Assembly (NCBI GenBank): GCA_024752435.1
Contig: CP103020.1
Location: 1,364,001-1,428,000 of the forward strand
Reading direction: 5' to 3'
Source: Allantophomopsis cytisporea
Taxonomy: Eukaryota; Ascomycota; Leotiomycetes; Phacidiales; Phacidiaceae
Length of the DNA: 64,000 bases
Shown here piece by piece: positions 33,769 through 43,424 of the stretch. Position numbers and translations under genes: made by a program. The notes under the pieces were generated by a model. That model did not search any database. It saw only the letters and a list, made by a program, of their open reading frames with translations, and was not told where the DNA came from. How positions within the stretch are numbered: the first letter of the stretch is position 1; each line of letters starts with the position of its first letter.

Positions 33769-35156
33769 ATGTCTGCCGCTCGCAGCTTCACCAAGGCTCT
33801 CCGCCCATTGGCGCGCCAGGCTATTGCCCCAGCTCAGAGACGTACTTTGACCACTGCCCTTCAAGCTGCTGCTCGCCCAGCTGTCCGCAAGGTCACCGTC
33901 GGTGCTTCCCAGGTTCGTGGTGTTAAGACCATTGACTTCGCTGGCCACAAGGAGGAGGTCTACGGTATGTGACTGAGTTTTCCCCCCTTACTTTTGCATG
34001 TGTTGCGATCTTCAAGCCTTCAAATGTGTCATTGCATGAAGGGCAAGTGTCAGCAAATAGGGAGTCTTCAAGTTGCAGATAGCTGATTATACATCTATAG
34101 AGCGTGCCGACTGGCCACTCGAGAAGCTCCAGGCTTACTTCAAGGATGATGTCCTTGCCATGATCGGTTACGGTTCCCAGGGTCACGGTCAGGGTCTCAA
34201 CCTCCGTGACAACGGCATGAACGTCATTGTTGGTGTACGAAAGAACGGTCAATCCTGGAAGGACGCCATTGAGGACGGATGGGTTCCAGGAAAGAACTTG
34301 TTCGAGGTTGATGAGGCCATTACCAAGGGTACCATCATCATGAACTTGCTCTCCGATGCTGCTCAGTCCGAGACCTGGCCAGCTATCAAGCCACAGCTTA
34401 CCAAGGGAAAGGTGGGTTTTATCCATGTGATTTTAAGATAATATTTACTGACAAAAATAGACGCTCTACTTCTCCCACGGTTTCTCCCCAGTCTTCAAGG
34501 AGCTCACTAAGGTCGAGGTCCCAACCGACATCGATGTCATCCTCTGTGCTCCAAAGGGTTCCGGCCGCACTGTCCGCTCTCTCTTCCGTGAGGGCCGTGG
34601 TATCAACGCCTCCGTTGCCGTGCTCCAGGACGTTACCGGTAAGGCTGAAGAGAAGGTCGTCGCCCTCGGTGTTGCCGTTGGTGCTGGTTACCTTTACAAG
34701 ACCACCTTTGAGAAGGAGGTCTACTCTGACCTTTACGGTGAGCGTGGTTGCTTGATGGGAGGTATCCACGGTATGTTCCTCGCTCAGTACGAGGTTCTCC
34801 GTGAGGCTGGCCACTCTCCATCTGAGGCCTTCAACGAGACCGTTGAGGAGGCTACCCAGTCTCTCTACCCATTGATTGGTTCCAACGGTATGGACTGGAT
34901 GTACAACGCCTGCTCCACTACCGCCCGCCGTGGTGCCCTCGACTGGCAGATGCGCTTCAAGGACGCCTTGAAGCCAGTCTTCAACGACCTTTACACCTCC
35001 GTCAGAAACGGAACTGAGACCCAGAGATCCCTTGACTTCAACTCCCAGCCAGACTACCGTGAGAAGTACAAGCAGGAGCTTGCTGAGATTGACAACCTTG
35101 AGATCTGGAGAGCTGGTAAGGCTGTCCGTGCTCTTCGTCCAGAGAACCAGAAGTAA
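33769..35156 (+). CDS. ILV5: Ketol-acid reductoisomerase, mitochondrial
   Basis: Second step of valine and isoleucine synthesis: NADPH- and Mg-dependent isomeroreduction of acetolactate or acetohydroxybutyrate in the mitochondrion. Three exons (33769-33964, 34101-34411, 34461-35156), 400 aa (yeast Ilv5 is 395). The N-terminus, rich in Arg, Ala and Ser without acids, is a matrix-targeting sequence to about residue 45. The Rossmann motif GYGSQG is at 88-93, then SHGFSP and the helical C-terminal domain with the family metal site region DLYGERGCLMGG. The first intron (136 nt) is longer than most in the window. Very regular codon choice (CTC, AAG, ACC) suggests high expression. A CPC1-type site lies upstream. 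Confidence 0.96.
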
Positions 35157-35633
35157 ATGGTTAATGAAAATATGGATGCGGGGGCTGAGGATGGTTTCTG
35201 AGCGGCACATGGCGTAATTTTGTACTATACTTTCATCGGAATCTGGGTATAGGAATTCGAAAAGTCATTTTACTTATTTTGAACTCCTTATTTTTGATAA
35301 ACTGTGATATATATGACTCATTGCATTGAATACTACCTTTAGTGTGCTAGTTGCTTTCTTTGCTTCAAAATAATTTTATTGATAACCTTCGAAATTCTAC
35401 GATATCGGCTCACAATACCCCGGTCAACCCCACGTTTTGTCGAACCCCTCCAGTTTTGCATGATCCCCCAGATTTCATGACTGTCCAATAAATCATTTTC
35501 AAATTGTCATACAAAATTAGGTAAGTAGCACGACCACTGATTCTATTTCCAAATCCCTCTTCAATCCAAAGATTCAATTGATGCTTACCAAGGAATAAAG
35601 CTCCTGTAAACCACGATAACCCCCACCTTCACA
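35157..35633. other. Intergenic: ILV5 3' region and dehydratase promoter
   Basis: 477 bp, AT-rich, no coding frame or repeat recognised. Confidence 0.5.
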
Positions 35634-36839
35634 ATGGCCAATATAGCGAAATGTCCCCCTCTCACTCGCGACTCGGTCAAAGAAGCCCACAAGCTCATCA
35701 AGCCTTACGTGCACTACACGCCCGTTCTGACCAACAACACAATCAGCGACCTCGCATCGACACCGCAGACACTGGCCGCCCTTGAGAATACACCATGGGC
35801 AGACCAGACCCCTGCAAACCCAACGATCCGCCTGTGGTTCAAATGCGAAAATCTGCAGAAAGTCGGCGCCTTCAAGGTCCGCGGTGCATTTCACGCCTTG
35901 GAGCGCCTGAAGGCCGAGCCTGGATGGTTGGAGGACGGCGGTAGGGAGAAAGGTGTAGTTACCCACAGTTCGGGGAACCATGCCCAGGCTTTGAGTCTCG
36001 CTGCTAAGACAATGGGGATTCCGGCGCATATTGTTATGCCAACTATCTCAACACCGAGTAAGATTGCGGGAACAAAGGGGTATGGTGCTAGGGTTATATT
36101 TAGTGGCAGCACAAGTATCGAGCGCGAAGCAGTTGTGGAGGATGTTATCAAAGAGACAGGCGCAAGATTGGTTCCGCCTTATGATCACCCGGATATAATG
36201 TTGGGTCAGGGAACAGTTGGCTTAGAATTACAGGGCCAGGTTGAGAAGTTGATTGCGGCTCAGGGTAATAGAGAGAAGAAAGGATTGGATGCTATCATTG
36301 CTCCTTGTGGAGGTGGTGGCCTGCTTTCTGGCATTGCACTCTCTTGTGAGGGCACTGGAATACACGTCTTTGGTGCCGAGCCTGAGTTTGAAGGTGCAGA
36401 TGACTGCAAAAGAGGCCTTGAAGCTGGGAAGCGCATTGAGATTGTCAAGACTCTAACAGTGGCTGATGGATTAAGAACCCCCGTTGGAGCTATCCCGTGG
36501 ACTGTCATTCATGATCGAAAGTTAGTACGTCAGATGTTCAGTGTTACAGAAGACCAGATTATCCAGACGCTGAGACTCGTCTTGGAGAGAATGAAACTGG
36601 TCGTGGAGCCTAGTTCTGTAGTTCCTTTGGCGACGGCCTTGTACAATGAAGATTTCAGAAAGATGGTTGAAAAAGAGGCGGGTGAAGACGGATGGGATCT
36701 AGGATTGGTTTTCAGTGGTGGAAACATTAGTGTCGAGGCATTGGGAAAGATGTTTGCTGTACCAAATAAACAGGCGGAAAGACAGGAAGCTACCATTGGT
36801 GCTGATGGAAAGAAGGTCGCAGAGAACATTGCTGGATAA
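35634..36839 (+). CDS. PLP-dependent serine/threonine dehydratase or serine racemase-like enzyme
   Basis: Fold-type II PLP enzyme, 401 aa, single exon. The Schiff-base lysine is Lys81 in GAFKVRGA. SSGNHAQALSLAAK is the Asn loop that contacts substrate and cofactor, and the tetraglycine phosphate loop CGGGGLLSG spans 225-233. There is no C-terminal ACT-type regulatory domain, so this is not the classical isoleucine-feedback threonine deaminase Ilv1. Family members dehydrate serine or threonine, racemise serine, or cleave threo-3-hydroxyaspartate (yeast Sry1), and sequence alone does not decide among them. It lies 477 bp downstream of ILV5 on the same strand. The start context ACAATGGCC is good. 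The last 30 residues are a short hydrophilic extension. Confidence 0.85.
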   Translation: MANIAKCPPLTRDSVKEAHKLIKPYVHYTPVLTNNTISDLASTPQTLAALENTPWADQTPANPTIRLWFKCENLQKVGAFKVRGAFHALERLKAEPGWLEDGGREKGVVTHSSGNHAQALSLAAKTMGIPAHIVMPTISTPSKIAGTKGYGARVIFSGSTSIEREAVVEDVIKETGARLVPPYDHPDIMLGQGTVGLELQGQVEKLIAAQGNREKKGLDAIIAPCGGGGLLSGIALSCEGTGIHVFGAEPEFEGADDCKRGLEAGKRIEIVKTLTVADGLRTPVGAIPWTVIHDRKLVRQMFSVTEDQIIQTLRLVLERMKLVVEPSSVVPLATALYNEDFRKMVEKEAGEDGWDLGLVFSGGNISVEALGKMFAVPNKQAERQEATIGADGKKVAENIAG

Positions 36840-36943
36840 GATGATGGGGAAACACATCTATATTAGGACACACGACCAGGGAATCTTGGCATGATATTTG
36901 ATGCTACATATAGCATGACTTAGAGAATCTAGATACCCATAAA

Positions 36944-37840
36944 TTAGAGCTTAGAGCCAACCAAGCTGCCACCATCTAAAGCAATAGTAGCTCCATTGAC
37001 ATAGCTGCCCGCACGACTCGAAAGGAATAAACAAGCACCAGCAACGTCCTGTGGACTTCCAATTCTGCCTAAAGGAATTCCCTGCGTAATCTGCTCCTTA
37101 AAATTCTTCAACGTAGCAGCCATCATCTTGCTTTCAAAAGGTCCACACGCCAATGCATTACTGGTGATATTCCTCTTACCCAAATGGTTTGCGAGCACTC
37201 TTGAGAGGTGGTGAAGCCCAGCCTTGCTAGAGCTGTAAGCGAAAGTCTCGAGAGTAGGGACTCGGAGTCCGTCGACGGAGCCGATATTGATGATACGTGC
37301 TGGATCTCCAGATGCTGCTCCTGCCTCGAGGAGTGAAGTAACTAATTGAGTAATAGTAAAAACACGGTGAAGGTTCAATGTAAGGACTCGAGTCCATGCC
37401 GCATCTGGGTACTCGTCGAATCCCGCCCCCCAATTCGATCCTGAGTTGTTCACCAGCACATGTAGTTTTGATTCTCTCTTTGCGAGTTCTGCTGCCATAC
37501 GCTTGCAGTCTTCCTCTTTGTAGAAATCGGCTGGGATGGCGTGAGCACTGCCCTTACCTGGCGGCGTTCTGGTCAGTGGATTGCCTTGTTTCCCTCAGGA
37601 GAGCTGGTAAATTACCTAAAGCATTTAATTCCTTGCATGCTTGGTCGCAGGCTTTGGCGTCTCGAGATGAGATGTAGACTTTTGCTCCGTTGGTTACAAA
37701 GCCCTCGGATATCATACGGCCAATTCCCTTCGCTCCTCCTGTGACAAGCACTACTTTGCCCTATGAATTGTTAGTTGTCTTATCGGTTGTAATATGCTTT
37801 GCAGACTTACCTTGACGTCGAAAAGTGTTGTTGAATCCAT
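36944..37840 (-). CDS. Short-chain dehydrogenase/reductase (classical SDR)
   Basis: Three exons (37840-37811, 37760-37616, 37557-36944; introns 50 and 58 nt), 262 aa. The cofactor motif TGGAKGIG is at 17-24, NNSG replaces the common NNAG, the catalytic serine sits in NIGSVDG, and the active-site pair is Tyr166 and Lys170 (YSSSK). The C-terminus YVNGATIALDGG is typical of the 3-oxoacyl-ACP reductase/RhlG-like group of SDRs. NADP(H) use is likely from the SSRD after strand two, but the substrate is unknown. Its 3' end faces the dehydratase gene across only 104 bp, and its start is 387 bp from the divergent methyltransferase. Confidence 0.88.
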
Positions 37841-38227
37841 TGTCTTGCCCTTTTGCAAGTATAATTTCAAATTTCGAACTCTGAACTCTTAAACAATATG
37901 AGGGGGAAAACAGCTCTAGTATGATGCTGGGAATGAATGATGACCCTCTCGCGGGTATCGGATATGAAAATCTGGGGTAATTGGGTGATACTGTGTAGTG
38001 CCCGTTAATATGCCGAGGTGTAAATGTTCTTGGCGAGTTTGGTATGTTTGATTACTGATATAGTAGCCAAATCGACAATTCGATGACATAATAAATCAAC
38101 CACAATTCGTAATTTACAACAAGTTGGATCAAGTATCTTGTTGAATAAAAATCGGGGTATTGTAACAAGTTATCTCCAGCTTGAAATTGCAGTAGCCAAA
38201 AGTTTTGAAAGGTCTTAATTGTGGCCA
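37841..38227. promoter_or_regulatory. 387-bp divergent promoter (SDR / TPMT-like gene)
   Basis: Shared upstream region of two divergently transcribed enzyme genes. Short AT-rich stretch; no specific site identified. Confidence 0.5.
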
Positions 38228-39169
38228 ATGGCAAGCAGACAAGATCCAAACGTTGCAGGTAAGGATACATAGCATTTTTATATCATGTACACAGTGTTAA
38301 CTCCTTTAGAGGTTCGAGAGCGTCTAGCTTCTCACTTCGAGACGACAGAAGCTTCAGCACAAGGCCCTAAATGGGATGAATTATGGCAAAAAGACTTTGC
38401 ACCATGGGATAAGGGGTTTCCAAGCCCAGCACTTGTGGATCTCCTAGAACGTCGAGATCTTATCAAGCATACTTCATCCCAGGGGGAGAAAAGAAGAAAA
38501 GCTTTAGTGCCAGGCTGCGGTAAAGGTTATGATGTTCTCCTACTTGCCGCCTTTGGCTATGATGCCTATGGCTTAGAGATCTCTGAAACGGCCACAAATG
38601 CTGCGAAAAGGCACGAGAAGGAAGCAGATGAAAAAGATATTTACAGATCGCGTACCGAGGCTGGTAAGGGGAAAGTAACATGGCTTGGTGGAGATTTTTT
38701 CAAAGACGACTTCTTGAAAGACGTGGATGGCGAAGAAACTTTTGATCTAATATATGATTATACAGTAGGCTTTATCTCCTGCATCTTGTTTCTCGATGTA
38801 GACCATCACGTTAATATCTTTATACAGTTCTTTTGTGCGCTTCCACCATCTCTACGTCCGCAGTGGGCTCTACGCCATTCCCAACTTCTTGCACCAGAAG
38901 GAACACTCATTTGCATCGAATTTCCAACAAACAAGCCACTATCTATGACCGGACCACCGTGGGCATCACCACCAAAGGCTTATGAGGCACATCTACCTAG
39001 ACCAGGAGTTGATATACTGTACGATAATGAAGGGCCTATTGAGGATGAGCTGGAATTACCACACGTGTTTGGCCTCAAGAGAGTGGCTCACTATCAACCA
39101 GAAAGGACCCACCAGATTGGGATGAAGGATGGAGTTGTGATGGACTGGGTAGGTATCTGGAAGCATTGA
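38228..39169 (+). CDS. Thiopurine S-methyltransferase (TPMT)-family SAM methyltransferase
   Basis: Three exons (38228-38258, 38310-38764, 38828-39169; introns 51 and 63 nt), 275 aa. WDELWQKDFAPWDKG near the N-terminus is the TPMT-family substrate-side signature. VPGCGKGYDVLLLA is SAM motif I, GLEIS carries the acidic residue that holds the SAM ribose, and after the second intron FFCALPPSLRPQWA restores the conserved motif IV region. Fungal members include thiol and halide methyltransferases; the substrate is not predictable here. The second intron is 63 nt with no in-frame stop, so retention would insert 21 residues right after DYT. Its 3' end is only 35 bp from the convergent OTU gene. Confidence 0.88.
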
Positions 39170-39204
39170 GTAGTTTCAACTTGAGAATGCAATAACCCTA
39201 AAAC

Positions 39205-40131
39205 TCAAGGTGCCTTTCGAAGGGAGTTGTAGTGTTCGCCCAGACCGTATCCATGGCGATAATATGCCAGCCAAATTTTTTCGACTTCCTTTCCATCCTC
39301 ATTGCCCGGCTCAAACTTCTCCATTCTGCCATCCTGTAGGACACGAATCTCAATATTGTAGTTCCTTGCCAGTGCTTGTAGTTCCAGATGTCCACCCCAT
39401 TCTGCTGTGTCTCTTATCCTGTGCACGTATTGGGTCAATGGCTCTTCCAAGAATCCTGAAAAATCGTCTGGGTGGCCTTCAATATATCTTGCCGCAGCTT
39501 TTCTGACCACCTTATATTTTTGTCCAGCCTGAATCTCAGCATCGTCCGAAGAACTTGAGCCCAATGGAATGCCGGCACAAGACAATTGATCCGCAATTGA
39601 TGAAAACAGGCAGTGCCCATCTGGCTGAATCTCTTCTTCCACCAACCCATTTTCTTTGAAGGCTTTCAGCATTGAAGTTCGCTCCAGACGTTTCCAATTC
39701 GGAAGTTTTGCAGCCTCCTTCTCAGCCTCTATTGCTGCCTGTTCTTGTTCTGCTGCACGACGCGCAAGTCGTGCTTTCTGACGATTTCGTTTTTTGCCCG
39801 GTGTGTTGCCTTCATCTTCAGCCTCCGTGATTGTTGTGTTTTGTAGCTTTTCGGAAACTTCGTGGACAACGTCTGGCGTTGGAGCCTGTGGAACCTCGTC
39901 GGCTTCTGGTGTGTCGCTATCGAGGTCTGGTACTTCGTCCAGTGCTGGTGTGTTGTCACCGTTCAGAGCGGCAATCTCCTGCTCATGTTGCTCTTTCAAC
40001 TTTCTTTCCAGCTCTTCGCATTCCGAGTTGACGCCTTTCCGGGTCTTCTTTGTTGCCTGCTTCTTCTTTTGCGTGATGCGTCCTTGAAGATCCTTTTGCT
40101 GTTTACGGTGCTTGGCCAGTAGTTCTTCCAT
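39205..40131 (-). CDS. OTU2: OTU-domain cysteine protease (Otu2/OTUD6-like deubiquitinase)
   Basis: Single exon, 308 aa. The N-terminal third is a highly charged coiled coil (MEELLAKHRKQQKDLQGRI and a Lys-rich run), as in yeast Otu2 and animal OTUD6, which associate with ribosomes and deubiquitinate small-subunit proteins. The acidic linker, rich in Asp/Glu/Thr/Pro, is followed by KKRNRQKARLARRAAE. The OTU fold begins near residue 165: Asp171 and catalytic Cys174 in PDGHCLF, WGGHLELQALARNYN near 250, and catalytic His300 in GEHYNSL close to the C-terminus. The ATG at 40131 is the first in frame; a TTG lies just upstream and is not used. Confidence 0.92.
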   Translation of the reverse strand: MEELLAKHRKQQKDLQGRITQKKKQATKKTRKGVNSECEELERKLKEQHEQEIAALNGDNTPALDEVPDLDSDTPEADEVPQAPTPDVVHEVSEKLQNTTITEAEDEGNTPGKKRNRQKARLARRAAEQEQAAIEAEKEAAKLPNWKRLERTSMLKAFKENGLVEEEIQPDGHCLFSSIADQLSCAGIPLGSSSSDDAEIQAGQKYKVVRKAAARYIEGHPDDFSGFLEEPLTQYVHRIRDTAEWGGHLELQALARNYNIEIRVLQDGRMEKFEPGNEDGKEVEKIWLAYYRHGYGLGEHYNSLRKAP

Positions 40132-40770
40132 ATTCAAATATGCAAGGTGTTTTTTAGTACTCGAGGTATTATGTGACTGTTAGTATAGTGTTCATATATC
40201 GAGAACTTCACAACAATTAGAAATCTGTGGTTTGCTTATGATGCAAACTATCGTGTAATGGACCCTCCACCTTGAGCCTGAACGAGCCCAGTGTTTTGCG
40301 GGTCGAGCCGCGCTTGCAAACAATAATGTCGAGAAGCACTCCCACACAAAAGCTTGAATAGTGGTGCCGAGAGCCGATTTTATTCCCGTCCACCTAGCAA
40401 GTAATCAGCGCATGCGACCGAGTGGTGACCCCAACCCCAGATGTAGCTGTGTGTTTATCTAGAGGGGTAGAGATCTTTAGATCCGTCGGTGAGGTCTTGT
40501 TCTTTCTATTCTACACACTCTCTTCCTTGTCCCTTTGCGAACTGTATCCAAGACAGTAAGACATTTTCTCCTTATTTGTTCGTCTTCGCAAGTAGAGGAA
40601 TCTCTCACTTCCATTTATAAGCCTCCCACTCTTGAGGGCTAAAAGGATTACAGCTGGGATCTAAAGGGAGGGAAATTCTGGTTACATATTCAACGAAAGA
40701 GCGATATTTCCAAGCTTTCCTACCATTACATACCTCATGGTTCTGTGTAGGTTTCAAGGACATACGAGAA
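40132..40770. promoter_or_regulatory. 639-bp divergent region (OTU2 / MFS transporter)
   Basis: Contains both promoters. A T-rich and C/T-rich stretch (40500-40570) probably belongs to the MFS leader. No gene or defined site seen. Confidence 0.45.
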
Positions 40771-42695
40771 ATGACGAGCAACAACAGTGCCACACATGAG
40801 TACCCCAAAAGTCATGAACATATACCGCAAGATTTTGATGGACCAATTGAGCACCCGGGTGTGTCAACGGAGTTGGATAACGAGGAGGATGAGGAATCCA
40901 ATAGTGCTGGTAGAATATCATCAGCTACAATCGACACAATCCAGAGTATATCACCAGAAGCAGCGCAATCGAGGCCTAAATCCATCTCTTCTTCCATGCG
41001 ATCGAGAACTCTTGTGATAGTACCACGATCTGAAAGGAGGGGTCTTCTGGCTAGACTTGCTATCATACCAGAGGTTACGCGTCCTCATGACTACAAAAAT
41101 GGGACCAAATGGATCATAACTCTCATCATTGCCCTTGCGGCTGTTGTAGCTCCCATGGGAAGTGCTATATTTTACCGTATGTGCTTCACCAATTCACTGA
41201 GACCTTTGTACAATCAGCGCTAATTAATGACCGTAGCTGCACTCCCACAGATTGATGAAGACCTTAATACAACAGCTACTATAGGAAATTTATCAGTGGC
41301 TATGTACATGCTCAGTTTGTCGATATTCCCACTCTGGTGGTCCTCATTTTCGGAGACACTTGGCAGGCGAACCATATATGTCACTTCATTTACTATCTTT
41401 GTGGTTCTAAACAGTTTGTCAGCTATAAGTACTTCCATTGGCATGTTGATTGTCATGCGAATCTTGAGTGGAGGTTCTGCTGCTTCTGTACAGGCAGTGG
41501 GTGCTGGGACTATAGCAGATATCTGGGAACCACGAGAGCGTGGACGAGCAATGGGTATCTTCTATCTCGGTCCCCTTATGGGTCCCCTGATCGCTCCTAT
41601 CGTCGGGGGCGTCCTTGCCCAAACCCTGGGCTGGAGAAGTACCCAATGGTTCCTGACGATTTATGGTGCTGTGCTTCTTCTCGTCATTGTATTTTGTTTA
41701 CCAGAAACACTCAAGAAGGAATCAGAAGCCACAGAGGGCCTTCGGAACACTGTTGCTGAGCCCCAGTCTAAAGACGACGAAGCCGCTGTAGGACAGACCA
41801 CTGATGGTAACACTGAAGTCCTAGAGGAGAAGGTGGGTACTCGGGAGAATGATACACCTATTCGCCCTGAACTCACACGCACGTTGACTCGTCAATCTGT
41901 GCGTGTAAAAACCAAGAGCTGGGCCGCGATCATGAAACGTTGCTTCATTGACCCTTTAAGTGTTCTCATATACCTTCGATTCCCACCTGTTCTCCTGACA
42001 GTATATTATGCCTCCATCACTTTCGGCTCCTTATACGTGCTCAACATATCCGTACAACAGACCTTCTCCGAAGAGCCATATAATTTCTCTGTGATCATCC
42101 TTGGACTCCTCTATATTCCGTGCTCCTTAGGATATATTGTGGCCTCGCTGACCGGTGGTCGCTGGACGGACAAAATCATGCATCGAGAGGCACGTGCCGC
42201 TGGCCGTTATGATTCGAAAGGGAACTTGATTCTTCGCCCAGAAGATCGTATGCGCGAGAATGCTTGGATTGCTGCTCTGATTTACCCTGCTGCTTTCGTC
42301 ATGTATGGATGGACTGCTGAGAAAGGCATCATCTGGATCGTGCCTATGATTGCAAATTTCTTCTTTGGCTTTGGCAGTATGCTTATCTTTGGAATGAGTA
42401 CTACTATGCTCACGGAGTTCATGCCGAAGAAAAGCAGCTCCGGTGTGGCTGTCAACAATTTTGTGAGAAACATCTGCAGTTGTGTTGGTGGTGTTGTTGC
42501 CCAGCCTTTGATTACGGCTATTGGGGACGGATGGTTATTTACCGTAAGTCTCATCTGATGTGAAAGGGCTTCTTGCTAATGATAAATTAGGGACTTGCAA
42601 TAATCTGTTGGTGTTCGGGTATACCTATCATATGGGCGATGAAGAAATATGGGCCGAAGTGGAGGAGAGAAATGGATATTGCGTTGAATGGCTGA
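40771..42695 (+). CDS. MFS transporter, DHA1-like drug/H+ antiporter family
   Basis: Three exons (40771-41176, 41237-42543, 42591-42695; introns 60 and 47 nt), 605 aa. A hydrophilic 110-residue cytoplasmic N-terminus, rich in Ser/Glu, precedes the first membrane helix (WIITLIIALAAVVAPMGSA). The loop between helices 2 and 3 has a motif A variant (SFSETLGRRTIY). WEPRERGRAMG and GPLMGPLIAP are typical of the DHA1 proton-antiporter branch that includes polyamine, quinidine and fungicide exporters. The central loop (about 290-360) is charged, then six more helices follow. The spliced start of helix 1b reads FYPALPQI, the family's usual sequence. Substrate unknown; multidrug, polyamine or small-acid export are all possible. 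Confidence 0.9.
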
Positions 42696-43091
42696 TGAAT
42701 AATGATATACCCAGCGGTTTCAATCTAGATTTCATTCGGTATGGTAACGATTTATAATTATGGTGGCTGTCGTACTCTACCTGAGTGCTACATACTTCCA
42801 TAAAATGTTTTCACGTATATACAGGAATTTTTGAGAATTATACGGCCAATAGGTTATACAGCTCTAGATGCCTACGCAACTTTCGACAATAACAACTCTC
42901 GGATGAAAACATGGATTTGAAAGATAATTACATAAGTTCTATTAATTAATGTGATATTTTGATGCTCACTGTAAGTGCACAGTGCTTGAATTCTGGTGAT
43001 CTAATTCCTCGGGTAGATGTCCATCGCTCTTTCCTTCCCTCACTAGCATACTGTACTATTTTGATTTAGCGTACCTTCCCCTAACAAAATA
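42696..43091. other. Intergenic: MFS 3' region to tRNA-Pro
   Basis: AT-rich 3' flank of the transporter gene; nothing else recognised. Confidence 0.5.
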
Positions 43092-43163
43092 GGCCTGATA
43101 GTTCAGTGGTAGAATTCTTGCTTTGGGTGTAAGAGGTCTCCGGTTCAATCCCGGATTAGGCCC
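43092..43163 (+). tRNA. tRNA-Pro(UGG)
   Basis: Intronless, 72 nt. Acceptor GGCCTGA pairs with TTAGGCC (one G-T). The anticodon arm CTTGC-TTTGGGT-GTAAG gives anticodon TGG, and the T-arm is TCCGG-TTCAATC-CCGGA. A six-T Pol III terminator follows at 43172-43177. Confidence 0.93.
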
Positions 43164-43171
43164 TATTGTCA

Positions 43172-43177
43172 TTTTTT
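43172..43177 (+). terminator. Pol III terminator of tRNA-Pro
   Basis: Run of six T beginning 9 nt after the tRNA 3' end. Confidence 0.8.
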
Positions 43178-43424
43178 GATTATATTATCAAGTTTTTGAG
43201 GTTTCCTGGACTTCAAAACTGATGTTTTACTACTTCTTTTGTTTAGTGTGAATGGTTTTCGAGGAAGTGACGGAATTCGTTGTTTCCCTGTGGAGTTAGA
43301 GGTGCGGCATCACGATGAGTGGGAAGCATTTCACCGTTGTGCACAAAAGAATTTTGTATGTATTTTTACTCTTGCCGAAGGACTATTATGCTGGGTGCTT
43401 ACAATAATAACTACCTCTTTTCAT

